The notes: generated by a model from the sequence alone, not told the origin. A stretch of DNA of 64,000 nucleotides from Frateuria edaphi (GCF_021117405.1 NZ_CP088251.1:1860001-1924000); one strand, 5' to 3'. Positions 18,862 to 32,741 are shown, numbered from the stretch's first letter. A program made the numbers and translations.

Positions 18862-19668
18862 ATGTCCAGCCATCGTCCCTTAAGCCTGATCACGGGTGCC
18901 TCGGCTGGTATCGGTGCCGCATTCGCGCGGGAACTGGCCGCGCGCGGGCATGACCTGGTGCTGGTGGCGCGCCGTGCCGAGCGTCTGCACGCGCTGGCGG
19001 AAGAATTGCGCGGGCAACACGGCGCGCACATCCACGTATTGCCCTCGGACCTCGCCGATCCGGTCGCGCCGCGCCAGCTGGCCGATGCGCTCCGCAATCA
19101 GGGACTGGCAGTGGACTGGCTCATCAACAATGCCGGTTACGGCGTGCCCGGCACGTTCGAGGCCAGCGAATGGCCGGTCCATGCGGAGTTCCTGCAGGTG
19201 CTGCTTACCGCGCCCACCGAGCTGGCGTGGCGGCTGCTTCCCGGCATGCTCGAGCGCGGCTACGGCCGCATCGTCAACGTCGCTTCGCTGGCCGGGCATG
19301 TGCCGGGATCGGCCGGGCACACGTTGTATGCGGCCAGCAAGGCGTACCTGATCAAATTCTCGCAATCGCTGGCGCTGGAAAACCGGCACCGGGGCGTGAA
19401 CGTATGCGCACTTTGCCCCGGTTTCACATGGTCGGAATTCCACGACGTCACCGGCACCCGCGCGCTGGTCGGCAAGCTGCCACGCTTCATGTGGCAGGAC
19501 GCGCAGTCGGTCGTGCGCGAAGGCATCGACGCGGTCGAGCGCGGCGAAGCAGTGCACGTCACCGGGCGCGTGAACCGTGCGATCAAGGCACTGGCCAAGC
19601 TGATGCCCGACCGCTTCGCGCTGTGGCTCTCGGCGCGCGAATCCCGTCGCTATCGTCGACTCGATTGA
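18862..19668 (+). CDS. Short-chain dehydrogenase/reductase
   Basis: An NAD(P)-dependent oxidoreductase of 268 residues with a Rossmann fold: cofactor motif TGASAGIG (11-18), NNAG (89-92) and the catalytic set Ser142, Tyr156, Lys160. The RAER segment after the second strand suggests NADP(H). The sequence resembles the family near YqjQ/DltE, for which substrates are mostly unknown. The ATG at 18862 is preferred over 18850 because GGAAA sits 6 bases before it. It is divergent from tpiA and probably monocistronic. The substrate cannot be read from the sequence. Confidence 0.85.
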   Translation: MSSHRPLSLITGASAGIGAAFARELAARGHDLVLVARRAERLHALAEELRGQHGAHIHVLPSDLADPVAPRQLADALRNQGLAVDWLINNAGYGVPGTFEASEWPVHAEFLQVLLTAPTELAWRLLPGMLERGYGRIVNVASLAGHVPGSAGHTLYAASKAYLIKFSQSLALENRHRGVNVCALCPGFTWSEFHDVTGTRALVGKLPRFMWQDAQSVVREGIDAVERGEAVHVTGRVNRAIKALAKLMPDRFALWLSARESRRYRRLD

Positions 19669-19717
19669 CGCGAACACGGCGCGACTGCGCTAACGTCAAC
19701 CGCCTGCCGCTCGCGAG

Positions 19718-20398
19718 ATGACCATGAGCCTGTTTCCGACCCAGATGCGCCCGCTGCCTTATCGCAAACCCACCGAGGGACGCGACTACTGGGTGATCGA
19801 CGATGCACTGCCCGACCCGATGGCGGTGCGCGAACGTTGTTTGGCCAAGACCGACTGGGAGTACGGCTTTCCGACCACCGGCGAAGTCTGGCCCGGGATG
19901 CGGACCATGCCGGCCCTGGAGCTGGACGAGCTCGCCGCCATCGAGGCGAAGGTGCGGCATGTCACCGGCGCAAAGAAACTCTGGGTCGGCGAAACCGAAG
20001 CCGGACACAAGCTCAATCACAACTGCGTGCAGGTCGTCGGCGCAGTCGAGGGAGCGGTCAAACCGCATACCGACTCGTTGAACCTGTGCCGCTATGCAGC
20101 CGTGCTGTACCTCAATCCCGCGGTGCCCGACAGCTGCGGCACCAGCTTTTTCCGCCAGCGCATGCCCAACGGCCAGCTGGGCGGCAACATGGTCGCGCCG
20201 CCGCATCGCAACCTGGTCGATGCGCTTGGAAACCGCTTCGTGATGCCCAATGCTTTTGCCGAGGACGTGCGCGTGGCGCACCGCTTCAACCGGCTGCTGG
20301 TCTACAAGGCCAACATCGTGCACAGCGCCAGTGCGTATTGGGGGCTGGAGGACATGGCCAGCAAACGCATGACCGCGGTGTTTTTCTGGATGGCCTGA
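19718..20398 (+). CDS. DUF6445-like, possible 2OG-Fe(II) oxygenase-fold protein
   Basis: A 226-residue protein that appears to belong to the DUF6445 group. An HTD triplet (His117, Asp119 in KPHTDSLN) followed at a distance by a VYKANIVHSASAYWG segment fits the facial His-Asp-His layout of the cupin-fold 2OG-Fe(II) oxygenases, with a double-stranded beta-helix between (CRYAAVLYLN, GTSFFR, NRFVMPNA). ATG at 19724 is an equally good start. The substrate is unknown. It lies 50 bases after the SDR on the same strand and converges on a second, unrelated oxygenase-like gene. Confidence 0.65.
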   Translation: MTMSLFPTQMRPLPYRKPTEGRDYWVIDDALPDPMAVRERCLAKTDWEYGFPTTGEVWPGMRTMPALELDELAAIEAKVRHVTGAKKLWVGETEAGHKLNHNCVQVVGAVEGAVKPHTDSLNLCRYAAVLYLNPAVPDSCGTSFFRQRMPNGQLGGNMVAPPHRNLVDALGNRFVMPNAFAEDVRVAHRFNRLLVYKANIVHSASAYWGLEDMASKRMTAVFFWMA

Positions 20399-20479
20399 AC
20401 TGCGCAGGGGCGCCCTTCGGCCCGCCGTCACGGCACCCGTACGCGCCACAAGCGAGGAAGCGGCGTGGTTCGAGGGGGC

Positions 20480-20524
20480 ATCGCCCCTCACGTCCGCCCT
20501 CTCCCGGACGGGAGAGGGCGTGGG
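20480..20524. repeat. REP-like palindrome between convergent genes
   Basis: CGCCCTCTCCC (20495-20505) and GGGAGAGGGCG (20510-20520) form a perfect 11-bp stem with a 4-base loop. It ends 5 bases before the stop of the oxygenase gene and could help separate the two convergent transcripts. Same family as the elements at 5014, 10908 and 49343. Confidence 0.7.
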
Positions 20525-20529
20525 TTGCG

Positions 20530-21462
20530 TCAGATCAGCTTGATCTCGCGCAGCCGCTGCATCAGGTATTCGTGCGAGGTCAGCGATGTGTCGTATCGGC
20601 TCGGGTTGTCCGGCGTCACGCATTGAGGCAGCGGGTCGAGCACCACGTCGGGGTTCGGGTGCAGGAAGAACGGCACCGAGTAGCGCGGCTTGCGCGCGTT
20701 CTCGTTCTGCGGGTTGACCACGCGGTGCGAGGTCGACGGATACACGTGGTTGGTCAGCCGCTGCAGCATGTCGCCGATGTTGACCACGATGGCATCGCCC
20801 TCGGTGGTGATCGGCAGCCACTCGCCCTCGCTCAACACCTCCAGGCCCTCGGCGCTGGCGCCGACCAGCAGGGTGATGAAGTTGATGTCCTCGTGGGCAC
20901 CGGCGCGCACGTTGGGGATGTTTTCCTGGGTGATCGGCGGGTAGTGGATCGGCCGCAGGATCGAGTTGCCCTGGTCGGTCTTGTCCTCGAAATAGTTCTC
21001 GGGCAAGTCGATGTGCAGCGCCAGCGCGCGCAGCACGCGTGTGCCTAGCTGGTCCAGCGCCTCGTACAGGCCGTAGCCGCAGGGCTTGAACTGCGGCACT
21101 TCCTCAGGCCACAGATTCGGCGGCATCACGTCGGCGAACTTGGAATCGCGCGGGATCTCGCGGCCGACGTGCCAGAACTCCTTGAGGTCCGGATAGCGGC
21201 TGTCCTTGGCCGTTTCGACCTTGAACGGGGTATAGCCGCGCGCGCCGCCGGAACCGGGCACGTGGTACTTCATCTTGGTGTCGGCCGGCAGCGCGAAGAA
21301 CTGCTCGAATGCCCGGTAGGCGCCGTCGATCAGCTCGCGCGGAATGCCGTGGCCGCTGATGCAGCAGAAGCCGAACTGGCGGTAGGCCGCGCCCAGTTCA
21401 GCGACGAAGGCGTCGCGGTCGGTGTCGTAGCGGCGGATGTCGAGCGTGGGGACTTGCTTCAT
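20530..21462 (-). CDS. Isopenicillin N synthase-like 2OG-Fe(II) dioxygenase
   Basis: A 310-residue protein of the IPNS/flavanone-hydroxylase superfamily. The N-terminal non-haem dioxygenase domain opens PTLDIRRYD and has [10 protein letters not shown]. The iron ligands are His190 and Asp192 in AHEDINF and His246 in TSHRVVNP; Arg260 in KPRYSVPFF is placed to bind 2-oxoglutarate. Homologues are common in proteobacteria outside antibiotic clusters and their substrates are unknown. The ATG overlaps the glmM stop as ATGA, so it is translationally coupled to cell-wall precursor synthesis genes, though no functional link is known. Confidence 0.88.
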   Translation of the reverse strand: MKQVPTLDIRRYDTDRDAFVAELGAAYRQFGFCCISGHGIPRELIDGAYRAFEQFFALPADTKMKYHVPGSGGARGYTPFKVETAKDSRYPDLKEFWHVGREIPRDSKFADVMPPNLWPEEVPQFKPCGYGLYEALDQLGTRVLRALALHIDLPENYFEDKTDQGNSILRPIHYPPITQENIPNVRAGAHEDINFITLLVGASAEGLEVLSEGEWLPITTEGDAIVVNIGDMLQRLTNHVYPSTSHRVVNPQNENARKPRYSVPFFLHPNPDVVLDPLPQCVTPDNPSRYDTSLTSHEYLMQRLREIKLI

Positions 21463-22826
21463 GGGTTTTCCGTCATGTGCACATGCGCGGCGGATTTTAC
21501 GGCGTCGGCCAGCCAGCCGGCCAATTGCTGCACCTCGCCGGCATCGGCGCCCTCGATGGTGACGCGCACCAGTGGTTCGGTGCCGGACGCGCGCAACACG
21601 ACGCGCCCGCGCCCCTGCAACGTGCGCTCGACCTCGGTCAGCGCGTGGCGCACGGTATCGCTCGCCAGCGCCTCGCGCGCACCGGGTGCGCGCACGTTCA
21701 ACATCACCTGCGGCAACTTCTGCAGGCCGCGGCGCGCCAGCGCCAGGTCCTGATCGGACGCTGCCAGCGTCTCCAGCACCGCCAGCGCGGCGATGATGCC
21801 GTCACCGGTGGTGGCACGGTCCAGGCAAAGGATGTGGCCTGAGGTCTCGCCACCGAGCATGCCGCCATTGGCCTTCAGCTGCTGGAGCACGTAACGGTCG
21901 CCCACGTTGGCGCGGATCAGCGGCACTTCCAGCTCCGCCAGCGCCTGCTCCAGGCCGTAGTTGCTCATCAGCGTGCCGACCACCGGCCCGCGCAGGCAGC
22001 CGCGCGCGAACAGGCTGCGCGCGAGCACGTAGAGGATGTCGTCGCCATCGGCGATGGTGCCGTTACGATCGACCAGGATGACCCGATCGCCGTCGCCGTC
22101 GAAGGCGATGCCGACGTCGGCGCTCTGCGCCAGCACCGCCTGCTGCAGCGCCTGCGGATGGGTCGAGCCCACGTCGCGGTTGATGTTGAAGCCGTCCGGC
22201 TTGTCCCCGATGGCGGTGACGTCGGCGCCGAGTTCGGCGAAAACCTTGGGCGCCACCTGATAGGTCGCGCCATGCGCACAGTCGAGCACGATCTTCGTGC
22301 CGCGCAGGGTGAATTCCTCCGGAACGGTCGCTTTGCAGTACTCGGCGTAGCGCGCGACCGCGTCGGCCACCCGGGTCGCCTTGCCGAGCTGTTCGGAGGA
22401 CACCGTGACGAACTCCGCGTCCAGCTCTTCCTCGATCGCCTGCTCGACCTCGTCGGAAAACTTCTCGCCCATCGCCGAGAAGAACTTGATGCCGTTGTCG
22501 GTATGCGGATTGTGCGAGGCGCTGATCACGATGCCGGCAGCCGCCCGCATCGAGCGCGTGAGGAAAGCCACGGCGGGCGTGGGCATCGGGCCGAGCAGCC
22601 CCACGTCCACACCGGCGGCGACCAGGCCCGCCTCCAGCGCGGACTCGAACATGTAGCCCGACACGCGCGTGTCCTTGCCGATCAACACGGTCGGCTTGCG
22701 ACTTGATCCGCGGGCCAGCACCGCGCCCGCGGCGCGACCGAGGCGCAGCATGAAATCGGCGCTGATCGGCCACTCCCCGACCTGGCCACGGATTCCATCG
22801 GTGCCGAAATACTTGCGTGTGCTCAT
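21459..22826 (-). CDS. glmM: Phosphoglucosamine mutase
   Basis: Interconverts glucosamine 6-phosphate and 1-phosphate on the way to UDP-GlcNAc for peptidoglycan and LPS. The 455 residues carry the four domains of the alpha-D-phosphohexomutase family: FGTDGIRG at the N-terminus, phosphoserine Ser102 in [12 protein letters not shown], Mg-binding DGDGDR near 244-249 and the sugar-binding GGETSGH, with the C-terminal [11 protein letters not shown] phosphate loop. Two adjacent ATG codons occur; the second (22826) has AAGGA at the right distance. It follows folP by 47 bases, the same order as in E. coli. Confidence 0.96.
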   Translation of the reverse strand: MSTRKYFGTDGIRGQVGEWPISADFMLRLGRAAGAVLARGSSRKPTVLIGKDTRVSGYMFESALEAGLVAAGVDVGLLGPMPTPAVAFLTRSMRAAAGIVISASHNPHTDNGIKFFSAMGEKFSDEVEQAIEEELDAEFVTVSSEQLGKATRVADAVARYAEYCKATVPEEFTLRGTKIVLDCAHGATYQVAPKVFAELGADVTAIGDKPDGFNINRDVGSTHPQALQQAVLAQSADVGIAFDGDGDRVILVDRNGTIADGDDILYVLARSLFARGCLRGPVVGTLMSNYGLEQALAELEVPLIRANVGDRYVLQQLKANGGMLGGETSGHILCLDRATTGDGIIAALAVLETLAASDQDLALARRGLQKLPQVMLNVRAPGAREALASDTVRHALTEVERTLQGRGRVVLRASGTEPLVRVTIEGADAGEVQQLAGWLADAVKSAAHVHMTENP

Positions 22827-22873
22827 CATCTTTCCTTGTGGTGGCGCCACGGGGCGGGCGTCACCTAGATAAC

Positions 22874-23782
22874 TCAATCTTCGTCTGGCCAGCGTGGAGC
22901 CGGCGGACGCGTATCACGTCGTGCGGGCGTATCGCCTTCGTGCACCGCACGCCAGACGGCAAAGGCGTCGACGGTGGCGGCGACGTCGTGTACGCGCACC
23001 ATGCGCGCGCCACGCTGCACGGCGATCAACGCCGCCGCGGCGGAGCCCGCGGCGCGCGCCTCGCCGGAAGGACGACCGGTCAGCGTACCGATCATGGACT
23101 TGCGCGACAGGCCCACGTAGACGCCCGCACCCAGATCGGCAAAACGCTCCAGCGCACGCAGCAACGCGAGGTTGTGTTCCAGCGCCTTGCCGAAACCGAA
23201 GCCCGGATCGACCAGCACGCGTCGCTTGTCGATGCCGGCCAGCTCGCATCCGAACAGGCGGTCGGTGAGGAAACGGTGGACTTCGCCCACCACGTCGTCG
23301 TACTGCGGATCGTCCTGCATGCCGCGCGGCTCGCCCTGCATGTGCATCAGGCAAACCGGCACGCGCAGCTCGGCAGCGGCATCCAGCGCGCCCTCGCGGC
23401 GCAGCGCGTAGACATCGTTGATCATGCCCGCGCCGGCGGCCACCGCGGCACGCATCACCTCGGGCTTGGAGGTGTCGATGGCGATCGGCAGCGCGGTACG
23501 CGCGACGAGCTGCTCGATCACTGGAATCACGCGACGCAGTTCCTCGTCGACCGGGACATCGTCGGCGCCGGGCCGCGTGGACTCGCCGCCGACATCCAGC
23601 ATGTCGGCGCCCTGCTCCGCCATCGCCAGGCCATGCGCCACGGCCGCGTCCGTGTCGGCAAAGGCACCGCCGTCGGAGAACGAATCGGGCGTCACGTTGA
23701 GGATGCCGACCACGCGCGGGCGGTCGAGCACGAGGGCGCGGCCGGCGCAGTCGAGCACGGTGGCGAAGGGGTCGTCGAACAT
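22874..23782 (-). CDS. folP: Dihydropteroate synthase
   Basis: Joins p-aminobenzoate to dihydropterin pyrophosphate in folate synthesis; target of sulfonamides. The 302-residue TIM barrel shows the family motifs [61 protein letters not shown] and the final VRVHDV. The tail after residue 285 is Arg/Pro-rich. ATG 23782 gives a short N-terminal extension before the first motif. The gene lies 8 bases after orn and upstream of glmM. Confidence 0.96.
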   Translation of the reverse strand: MFDDPFATVLDCAGRALVLDRPRVVGILNVTPDSFSDGGAFADTDAAVAHGLAMAEQGADMLDVGGESTRPGADDVPVDEELRRVIPVIEQLVARTALPIAIDTSKPEVMRAAVAAGAGMINDVYALRREGALDAAAELRVPVCLMHMQGEPRGMQDDPQYDDVVGEVHRFLTDRLFGCELAGIDKRRVLVDPGFGFGKALEHNLALLRALERFADLGAGVYVGLSRKSMIGTLTGRPSGEARAAGSAAAALIAVQRGARMVRVHDVAATVDAFAVWRAVHEGDTPARRDTRPPAPRWPDED

Positions 23783-23790
23783 CGTCTGAC

Positions 23791-24351
23791 TCAGGCCTGG
23801 CCGCCGAGCGCGCCCATGTGCTGGCGGTAGTAGCGCAGCTCGTCGATCGAATCGCGGATGTCGGACAGCGCGGTGTGCGCCGACTCCTTGCTCAGGCCGC
23901 GCGCGATCGTCGGCGACCAGCGGCGCGACAGTTCCTTGAGCGTGGAAACGTCCAGGTTGCGATAGTGGAAATGTCGCTCCAGCCGGGGCATCTGACGATG
24001 CAGGAAACGCCGGTCCTGGCAGATCGAGTTGCCGCACATCGGGGACTTGCCCGGCGGCGTCCACACCTTGAGGAATTCGAGCGTGGCCTGTTCGGCCTGC
24101 GCGTGATCGGTGGTCGAATCGAGCACCTGCTGCCACAGACCCGACTTGCTGTGCTGGTTGCGGTTCCAGCTGTCCATCGATTCCAGCCGGTCGACCTCGT
24201 GGCGGATCGCGAAGACCGGCCCTTCGGCGAGCACGTTCAGCTCCTTGTCCGTCACGATCGTGGCGATTTCCAGGATGGAATCGTTGTCCGTATCCAGGCC
24301 GGTCATTTCCAGATCGATCCAGATCAGGTTGTCGTCATTCGCTTGGTTCAT
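23791..24351 (-). CDS. orn: Oligoribonuclease
   Basis: A 3'-5' exonuclease that degrades 2-5-mer RNAs and the pGpG product of cyclic di-GMP turnover. The 186 residues match the DEDDh family: Asp13 and Glu15 in [11 protein letters not shown], a mid Asp in [11 protein letters not shown], and the His/Asp pair in [14 protein letters not shown]. An excellent GGAGG lies just before the ATG at 24351, which rejects the very long upstream extension of this frame. First gene of orn-folP-glmM-oxygenase. Confidence 0.97.
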   Translation of the reverse strand: MNQANDDNLIWIDLEMTGLDTDNDSILEIATIVTDKELNVLAEGPVFAIRHEVDRLESMDSWNRNQHSKSGLWQQVLDSTTDHAQAEQATLEFLKVWTPPGKSPMCGNSICQDRRFLHRQMPRLERHFHYRNLDVSTLKELSRRWSPTIARGLSKESAHTALSDIRDSIDELRYYRQHMGALGGQA

Positions 24352-24423
24352 GCATCCTCCTTGGAGCGCGCAGTCTAGCGCAGGAGCCCGCCCAAAGCCC
24401 CGTGCCATGCGATGATCGAGGCC

Positions 24424-25872
24424 ATGCAGACCTTCCTCTGGCACGACTACGAAACCTTCGGCGCGGACAGCCGGCGCGACCGGCCGGCGCAGTTCGCGGG
24501 CATCCGCACCACGGCGGACCTGGAGATCGTCGGCGAGCCGGTAATGTTCTTCGCCCGCCCCCCGCGCGACATGGCGCCGGACCCGGACGCCTGCCTGATC
24601 ACCGGCATCACGCCGCAGCAGGCCGAGCGCGAAGGCGTCTGCGAGGCCGAGTTCGCCGCCCGCGTGCACGAACAAATGGCCCTGCCCGGCACCTGCGGCG
24701 TGGGCTACAACTCGCTGCGCTTCGATGACGAATTCACCCGGCAGCTGCTGTACCGGAATTTCTTCGATCCGTACGGCCGCGAATGGGAGAACGGCAACTC
24801 GCGCTGGGACCTGATCGACCTGGTGCGCATGTGCCAGGCGCTGCGGCCCGAGGGCATCGCCTGGCCCACGCGCGAGGACGGCACGCCCAGCTTCAGGCTC
24901 GAACACCTGGCCGCGGCCAACCATCTCAAACAGGAGCGCGCACACGATGCCCTGTCCGATGTCTACGCGCTGATCGACCTGGCGCGGCTGATTCGCGTGC
25001 GCCAGCCGCGGCTGTGGGACTGGCACTTCGAGCTGCGTCGCAAGCAGAAGGTCTTCGGCCTGCTCGACGTGGCGGGCATGACGCCGCTGGTGCACGTGTC
25101 CTCGCGCTACCCGGCCAGCCGCCATTGCCTGGCGGTGATCGCACCGCTGGCGCCGCACCCGTCGCGGCCCGGCGAAGTGATCATCTACGACCTGGACGCC
25201 GATCCGGCGACGTGGCTCGACCTGGACGAGGACGACATCGCCGACCGCATATTCACCGCGCGGGCGGACCTTCCCGAGGGGATCGAGCGCATCCCGCTGC
25301 GCACCGTGCGCGCCAACCGCGCACCCGCGCTGGCGCCCTTGTCGGTCCTGCGCGATGTGGACCATGGCCGTCTGCAGCTCGACCTGGAGCGATGCCTGCG
25401 CCACCACGCGCTGCTGCGCGCCACCGAAGGCCTGGTCGACAAACTGCGCCACGTGTTCGCCCGCGCCTCCGAGATGCCCGCGCCGGAAGATCCCGAACTC
25501 GCCCTTTACAGCGGTTTCCTGCCCGACGCCGACAAGCGCCTGCTGGCCGAGGTCCGCGCAACGCCCCCCGAACAACTGGGCCGGCGCAACTTTCCGTTCC
25601 GCGACCCGCGTTACCCGGAACTGCTGTTCCGCTACCGAGCGCGCAATTGGCCCCACAGCCTGGATGCCGGGGAGCAAGCGCGCTGGGAAGCCTTCCGGCT
25701 GGCGCGCCTCACTCGCCCCACCGCGCTGACCGCGCGCACGCTCGATGACTATTTCGCGCGCATCGCCACCTTGCGGCCCGAGCGCCCCGACCAGGCCGTC
25801 CTGCTTGACCAGCTCGAAGCCTGGGGCCGCGAACTCGCCCCGATCCCGGCCATGGCTGCAGACCTCCTGTAG
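24424..25872 (+). CDS. sbcB: Exodeoxyribonuclease I
   Basis: A 3'-5' exonuclease on single-stranded DNA, interacting with SSB; acts in recombination and mismatch repair. The protein (482 residues from this start; E. coli 475) has the DEDDh catalytic opening [10 protein letters not shown] (Asp8, Glu10), LITGITP, the YNSLRFDDE block, RWDLIDL and [12 protein letters not shown], then the SH3-like domain (VHVSSRYP) and the helical exonuclease C domain (RYRARNWP). An in-frame ATG at 24412 is equally possible; neither has a clear ribosome site. It is divergent from orn and followed by a repeat cluster. Confidence 0.95.
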   Translation: MQTFLWHDYETFGADSRRDRPAQFAGIRTTADLEIVGEPVMFFARPPRDMAPDPDACLITGITPQQAEREGVCEAEFAARVHEQMALPGTCGVGYNSLRFDDEFTRQLLYRNFFDPYGREWENGNSRWDLIDLVRMCQALRPEGIAWPTREDGTPSFRLEHLAAANHLKQERAHDALSDVYALIDLARLIRVRQPRLWDWHFELRRKQKVFGLLDVAGMTPLVHVSSRYPASRHCLAVIAPLAPHPSRPGEVIIYDLDADPATWLDLDEDDIADRIFTARADLPEGIERIPLRTVRANRAPALAPLSVLRDVDHGRLQLDLERCLRHHALLRATEGLVDKLRHVFARASEMPAPEDPELALYSGFLPDADKRLLAEVRATPPEQLGRRNFPFRDPRYPELLFRYRARNWPHSLDAGEQARWEAFRLARLTRPTALTARTLDDYFARIATLRPERPDQAVLLDQLEAWGRELAPIPAMAADLL

Positions 25873-25987
25873 GAGCGCCCTTGGGCGCAACCGTGGATCA
25901 TCCCGGTCGCGCGCCCGCATCTGCAGGAGCGCATCCTGTGCGCGGCCGTTATCCGCGCCACGCACAGAGCGTGTTCCTGCAGGCGAA
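25870..25987. repeat. Cluster of three GTAGGAGCGC-type REP elements
   Basis: Two direct copies (GTAGGAGCGCCCTTGGGCGC at 25871-25890 and GCAGGAGCGCATCCTGTGCG at 25923-25942) are followed by a degenerate inverted copy ending TTCCTGCAG near 25983. Each has a short inverted repeat after the GGAGCGC head, the design of the REP sequences of Pseudomonas. They fill the gap between sbcB and the DUF2461 gene. Confidence 0.65.
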
Positions 25988-25992
25988 CACGA

Positions 25993-26694
25993 ATGACCGA
26001 TAATCGGCCGATGCCACAGCCCTACTTCACCCCCGCCACCTTCCGCTTCCTGCGTGCCCTCGGCCGCAACAACAGCCGCGAATGGTTCGCGGCGCACAAG
26101 CCCGACTACGAGCGCCACGTGCGCGAGCCGTTCCTGGCGCTGATCGCCGACATGGCCGCGCCGCTGGGAAAGATCAGTCCGCACTATCGCGCCGACGCAC
26201 GCAAGAACGGCGGCTCGCTGTTCCGCATCCACCGCGACACGCGTTTTTCCAACAACAAGCTGCCTTACAAGACCTGGCAAGGCTCGCGCTTCTTCCACGC
26301 GCGCCGCCACGAGATCCCGGCGCCGTCGTTCTACCTGCACATCGAGCCAGGCGACTGCTTCGCAGGCGGCGGCATGTGGCATCCGGAAGCGGACACGCTC
26401 AAGAACATCCGTGGCTTCCTCGCCGACAACCCCGAAGCCTGGAAGCGCGCCACTCGCGGCAAATCCTTCCAGGGCTTGAGCTTCTGGGGCGAGAGCCTGA
26501 GTCGCCCACCGCGGGGCTTCGATCCGGATCACGAACTGATCGACGATCTCAAGCGCAAGGATTTTGCCGCCGGCGAGACCTTCGACGACGCCTTCGCCTG
26601 TTCGTCGGAACTGCTGCCGTGGGCGGTGGAGAGCTTCCGGCGCGTGGCGCCGATGGTCGACTACCTGTGCGCCGCCCAGGAACTCGAGTTCTAG
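25993..26694 (+). CDS. DUF2461 (TIGR02453) family protein
   Basis: A 233-residue cytosolic protein of a widespread family without known function. Conserved blocks are [40 protein letters not shown] and the [17 protein letters not shown] strand, which span nearly its whole length. A second ATG (26011) would also give the family N-terminus. It converges with the MFS gene downstream. No catalytic residues or partner genes are evident. Confidence 0.85.
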   Translation: MTDNRPMPQPYFTPATFRFLRALGRNNSREWFAAHKPDYERHVREPFLALIADMAAPLGKISPHYRADARKNGGSLFRIHRDTRFSNNKLPYKTWQGSRFFHARRHEIPAPSFYLHIEPGDCFAGGGMWHPEADTLKNIRGFLADNPEAWKRATRGKSFQGLSFWGESLSRPPRGFDPDHELIDDLKRKDFAAGETFDDAFACSSELLPWAVESFRRVAPMVDYLCAAQELEF

Positions 26695-26715
26695 CCGCAG
26701 CGCTGTAAGAGCGCC

Positions 26716-28011
26716 TTAAAGGGGTACGCGCTGGCGACGCAGCAGCACCAGCGCCACCACCATCCCGAGCACCGCCGTCGCCGCCACGTAGTGCGCCGGC
26801 GCCAGCACCCCGAAGCGCTTCACCAGCAGCCCGATCAAAGGCGGCGTCAGGCCACCGAACAGCGCATAGGCGACGTTGTACGAGGCCGACAGCCCCGAGA
26901 ATCGCACGGCCGGCGGAAATGCCAGCACCATCAGCACCGGCACCACGCCGACCACGCCCACCGCGAACCCAGCCAGGGCGTACAACATCACGAAATGCGC
27001 GCCGCCCGCCGCCAGGTCCATGTACAACGCGTACGCGGCCACCAGCAGCCCGGCCGCACCGAACAGCAGCGCCCGCGCCGGCCCGATGCGGTCCGACACG
27101 CCGCCATAGAAGAGGCAGCCCACCGCCAGCGCGAACGACGCCACGTTGTTGCCCAGGAACGCCCGTGCCGGCGCGACGTGGAACACGGACTGCACCAGCG
27201 AGGGTGTCATCAGGATCAGCACCACGATCGCCGCGGTCAGCATCCAGGTCACCAGCATCGACAGCAGGACCGCGCGCTGGTGTCGTGCCGCCACCTGCGC
27301 CAGCGGCAGCCCGGCGACCAGCTCGCGTCGCGCGTGCATGGCCTCGAACACCGGCGTCTCGCTGAGCCAGCGGCGCAGCCACACCGCCAGGAAGCCGAAC
27401 ACGCCGCCGATCAGGAACGGCAACCGCCAACCGTAATCAAGCAGTGCGTCCGGCGAGAGCGACCGGTTGAGGCCCGCGGCGACCAGCGAACCGATCAGGA
27501 TACCCACGGTGAGCCCGGAGGTCAGGCTGGCGCACGCAAAGCCCACCCTTTGCGGTGGCACGTGCTCGGCGACGAACACCCACGCCCCCGGCACCTCGCC
27601 ACCCACGGCGATCCCCTGCACCACCCGCAACAGCAGCAGCAGCAACGGCGCCAGCATGCCGATCTGCGCGTAGACCGGCAGCAGACCGATACCCAGCGTA
27701 GGCAGCGCCATCAGGAACACGCTCAGCGTGAACATCCGCTTGCGCCCGAGCTTGTCGCCGTAGTGCGCCATCACGATGCCGCCGAGCGGGCGCGCGAGAT
27801 AGCCGGCGGCAAAAATGCCGTAGATCTTGACCTGCGCGAGCCACGCCGCGCTGTCGGGCGGAAAGAACAGCTTGCTGAGCGGAATCGCGAAAAACACGAA
27901 CACCACGAAGTCGTAGAACTCCAGCGCGCCACCGAGCGCCGCCAGCGCCAGCGTGCGCATGTCCGCACGCCGGAGGCGCCCGGCGTTCAAGGCAAGCGTC
28001 GATGCGTTCAT
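26716..28011 (-). CDS. MFS transporter, metabolite:H+ symporter (MHS) type
   Basis: A 431-residue inner-membrane protein with about 12 helices. It has the MHS-family opening GGALEFYDFVVFVFF, the loop 2-3 motif GDKLGRKRMF and RVVQGIAVGGEVPGA in helix 4. Relatives include ProP, KgtP and citrate/shikimate carriers, which import organic acids or osmolytes with protons. The substrate cannot be told from the sequence. A GGGGGA ribosome site precedes the ATG. The 54-residue membrane protein gene lies 22 bases upstream on the same strand. Confidence 0.88.
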   Translation of the reverse strand: MNASTLALNAGRLRRADMRTLALAALGGALEFYDFVVFVFFAIPLSKLFFPPDSAAWLAQVKIYGIFAAGYLARPLGGIVMAHYGDKLGRKRMFTLSVFLMALPTLGIGLLPVYAQIGMLAPLLLLLLRVVQGIAVGGEVPGAWVFVAEHVPPQRVGFACASLTSGLTVGILIGSLVAAGLNRSLSPDALLDYGWRLPFLIGGVFGFLAVWLRRWLSETPVFEAMHARRELVAGLPLAQVAARHQRAVLLSMLVTWMLTAAIVVLILMTPSLVQSVFHVAPARAFLGNNVASFALAVGCLFYGGVSDRIGPARALLFGAAGLLVAAYALYMDLAAGGAHFVMLYALAGFAVGVVGVVPVLMVLAFPPAVRFSGLSASYNVAYALFGGLTPPLIGLLVKRFGVLAPAHYVAATAVLGMVVALVLLRRQRVPL

Positions 28012-28033
28012 GCGATCCCCCGGCCGCTCGCCG

Positions 28034-28198
28034 TCAGCCGCGAGCGTTCTTGAACATCATGCCTGCGCCCAGTGCTACCAGCGCCAGCGGCCACCAGGTG
28101 GCGAAGAGCTCGCCGAGGTGCAGGTCGAAACCCAGGTTGCGCAACAGGAACAGGATGCCGATGACGATCAGCAGGATGCCGGGCACGCTCGGGCGCAT
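28034..28198 (-). CDS. Small LiaI/LiaF-like transmembrane protein
   Basis: A 54-residue protein. Two predicted membrane helices (VPGILLIVIGILFLLRN and TWWPLALVALGAGMMF) flank a short amphipathic turn (LGFDLHLGEL). The pattern GILLIVIGILFLLRNLG then WWPLALVALG matches the DUF5668/LiaI-LiaF-like transmembrane domain found in envelope stress proteins, here as a minimal stand-alone copy. The ATG at 28198 has GAGA upstream. It lies between epmA and the MFS gene on the same strand. Function unknown. Confidence 0.75.
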   Translation of the reverse strand: MRPSVPGILLIVIGILFLLRNLGFDLHLGELFATWWPLALVALGAGMMFKNARG

Positions 28199-28263
28199 CG
28201 GTTATCTCGGTAGGGACGGAAGCGGCCACTGTGCGCACGACACCTCCGCCCGTCAACGTCCCA

Positions 28264-29219
28264 TCACGCCGTTGCGAAAGGAAACGCCAGCACGTCGGCG
28301 ATCGCGTCGGTGCCGGCCAGGCACATCAGCAATCGTTCGACACCCAGCGCAACGCCGGCGCAGTCGGGCATCGCGTCGAGGACGGCCAGCAGGCGCTCGT
28401 CGATCGGCACCTCGCGCTGGTTGCGGGCGCGGCGCCGCGAGTTGTCGCGTTCGAAGCGCGCGCGCTGCTCGGCGGCATCGTTGAGTTCGTGGTAACCGTT
28501 GGCCAGCTCGTAGGGGCCGAGGTAGAGCTCGAAACGTTCGGCCACCGGCGGGTCGTCGCGACGGACCCGGGCCAGCGCGCATTGGCTGGCCGGATAGTCG
28601 TAAATGAGCATCATGCGCTCGCGCGGAAAATCCGGTTGCAGGCGATGGGTGATGAGCAGGTCCAGCCAGTCGTCGCGGGTGAGGCCTTGCGGGTCGATAC
28701 TGGACCGGCCCAGCGCCTGCTGCAGCGCTTCGAGCGGCGCGGTGAGCGGATCCAGGCCCAGCGCGTCGAGGAACAGCTCCCGATAGCTGCACGCCCGCAC
28801 TTCGGCGCGGCGGCCAACGAGGGCGAGCGCGGCCTGCACCAGTTCGATGGCCTCTCCCGCCAGTCGCCGATGGTCCCAGCCGACGCGGTACCACTCGAGC
28901 ATGGTGAACTCGGGATTGTGCCGCCCGCCCGCCTCGCCGTTGCGGAACACGCGGCCCAGCTCGTAACAGTCACCCAGGCCGGCGGCGAGCAGGCGTTTCA
29001 GCGGGTATTCGGGCGACGTGCGCAGCCACCGCTCGCGCACGCCGGCGTCCACATGCCCATGGAATACCGTGGTGAAGCTTTCGATGTTGGGCTCGGTATT
29101 GCCGGCGGCGGAAAGGATGGGCGTTTCGACCTCGAGCACGTCGCGTTCGAAAAAGAAGGTACGCAGCAGCCGGTAGAGCCCGGCACGCAGGTGCAACGCC
29201 TCTTGCGGAGAATGCGTGT

Positions 29220-29223
<4 letters not shown>
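28264..29223 (-). CDS. epmA: EF-P (R)-beta-lysine ligase EpmA
   Basis: A LysRS-like enzyme (also PoxA/GenX) that attaches (R)-beta-lysine to a lysine of elongation factor P, helping ribosomes through polyproline. Its 319 residues have the class II synthetase catalytic core only, without the anticodon-binding domain: motif 1 near VLEVETPIL, motif 2 with FRNGEAGGRHNPEFTMLEWY, and motif 3 GVALGVERLLM. The start overlaps the stop of the VOC gene by ATGA. EpmB and EF-P genes are not in the window. The AGNTEPNIES and NGYHELND segments are typical of EpmA and exclude a true LysRS. Confidence 0.95.
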
Positions 29224-32723
<3,500 letters not shown>

Positions 32724-32741
32724 CGCCGGATCGGCCTGCGC

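Noticed and set aside
20530-21462. Isopenicillin N synthase-like gene as a sign of a beta-lactam cluster
   Set aside because: No NRPS, acyltransferase or other pathway gene lies nearby. The neighbours are folate and cell-wall housekeeping genes, and IPNS-like dioxygenases are common outside such clusters.
24352-26532. Upstream extension of the orn frame through sbcB and DUF2461
   Set aside because: Orn starts at 24351 behind an excellent ribosome site; the extension runs antisense to two recognised genes.
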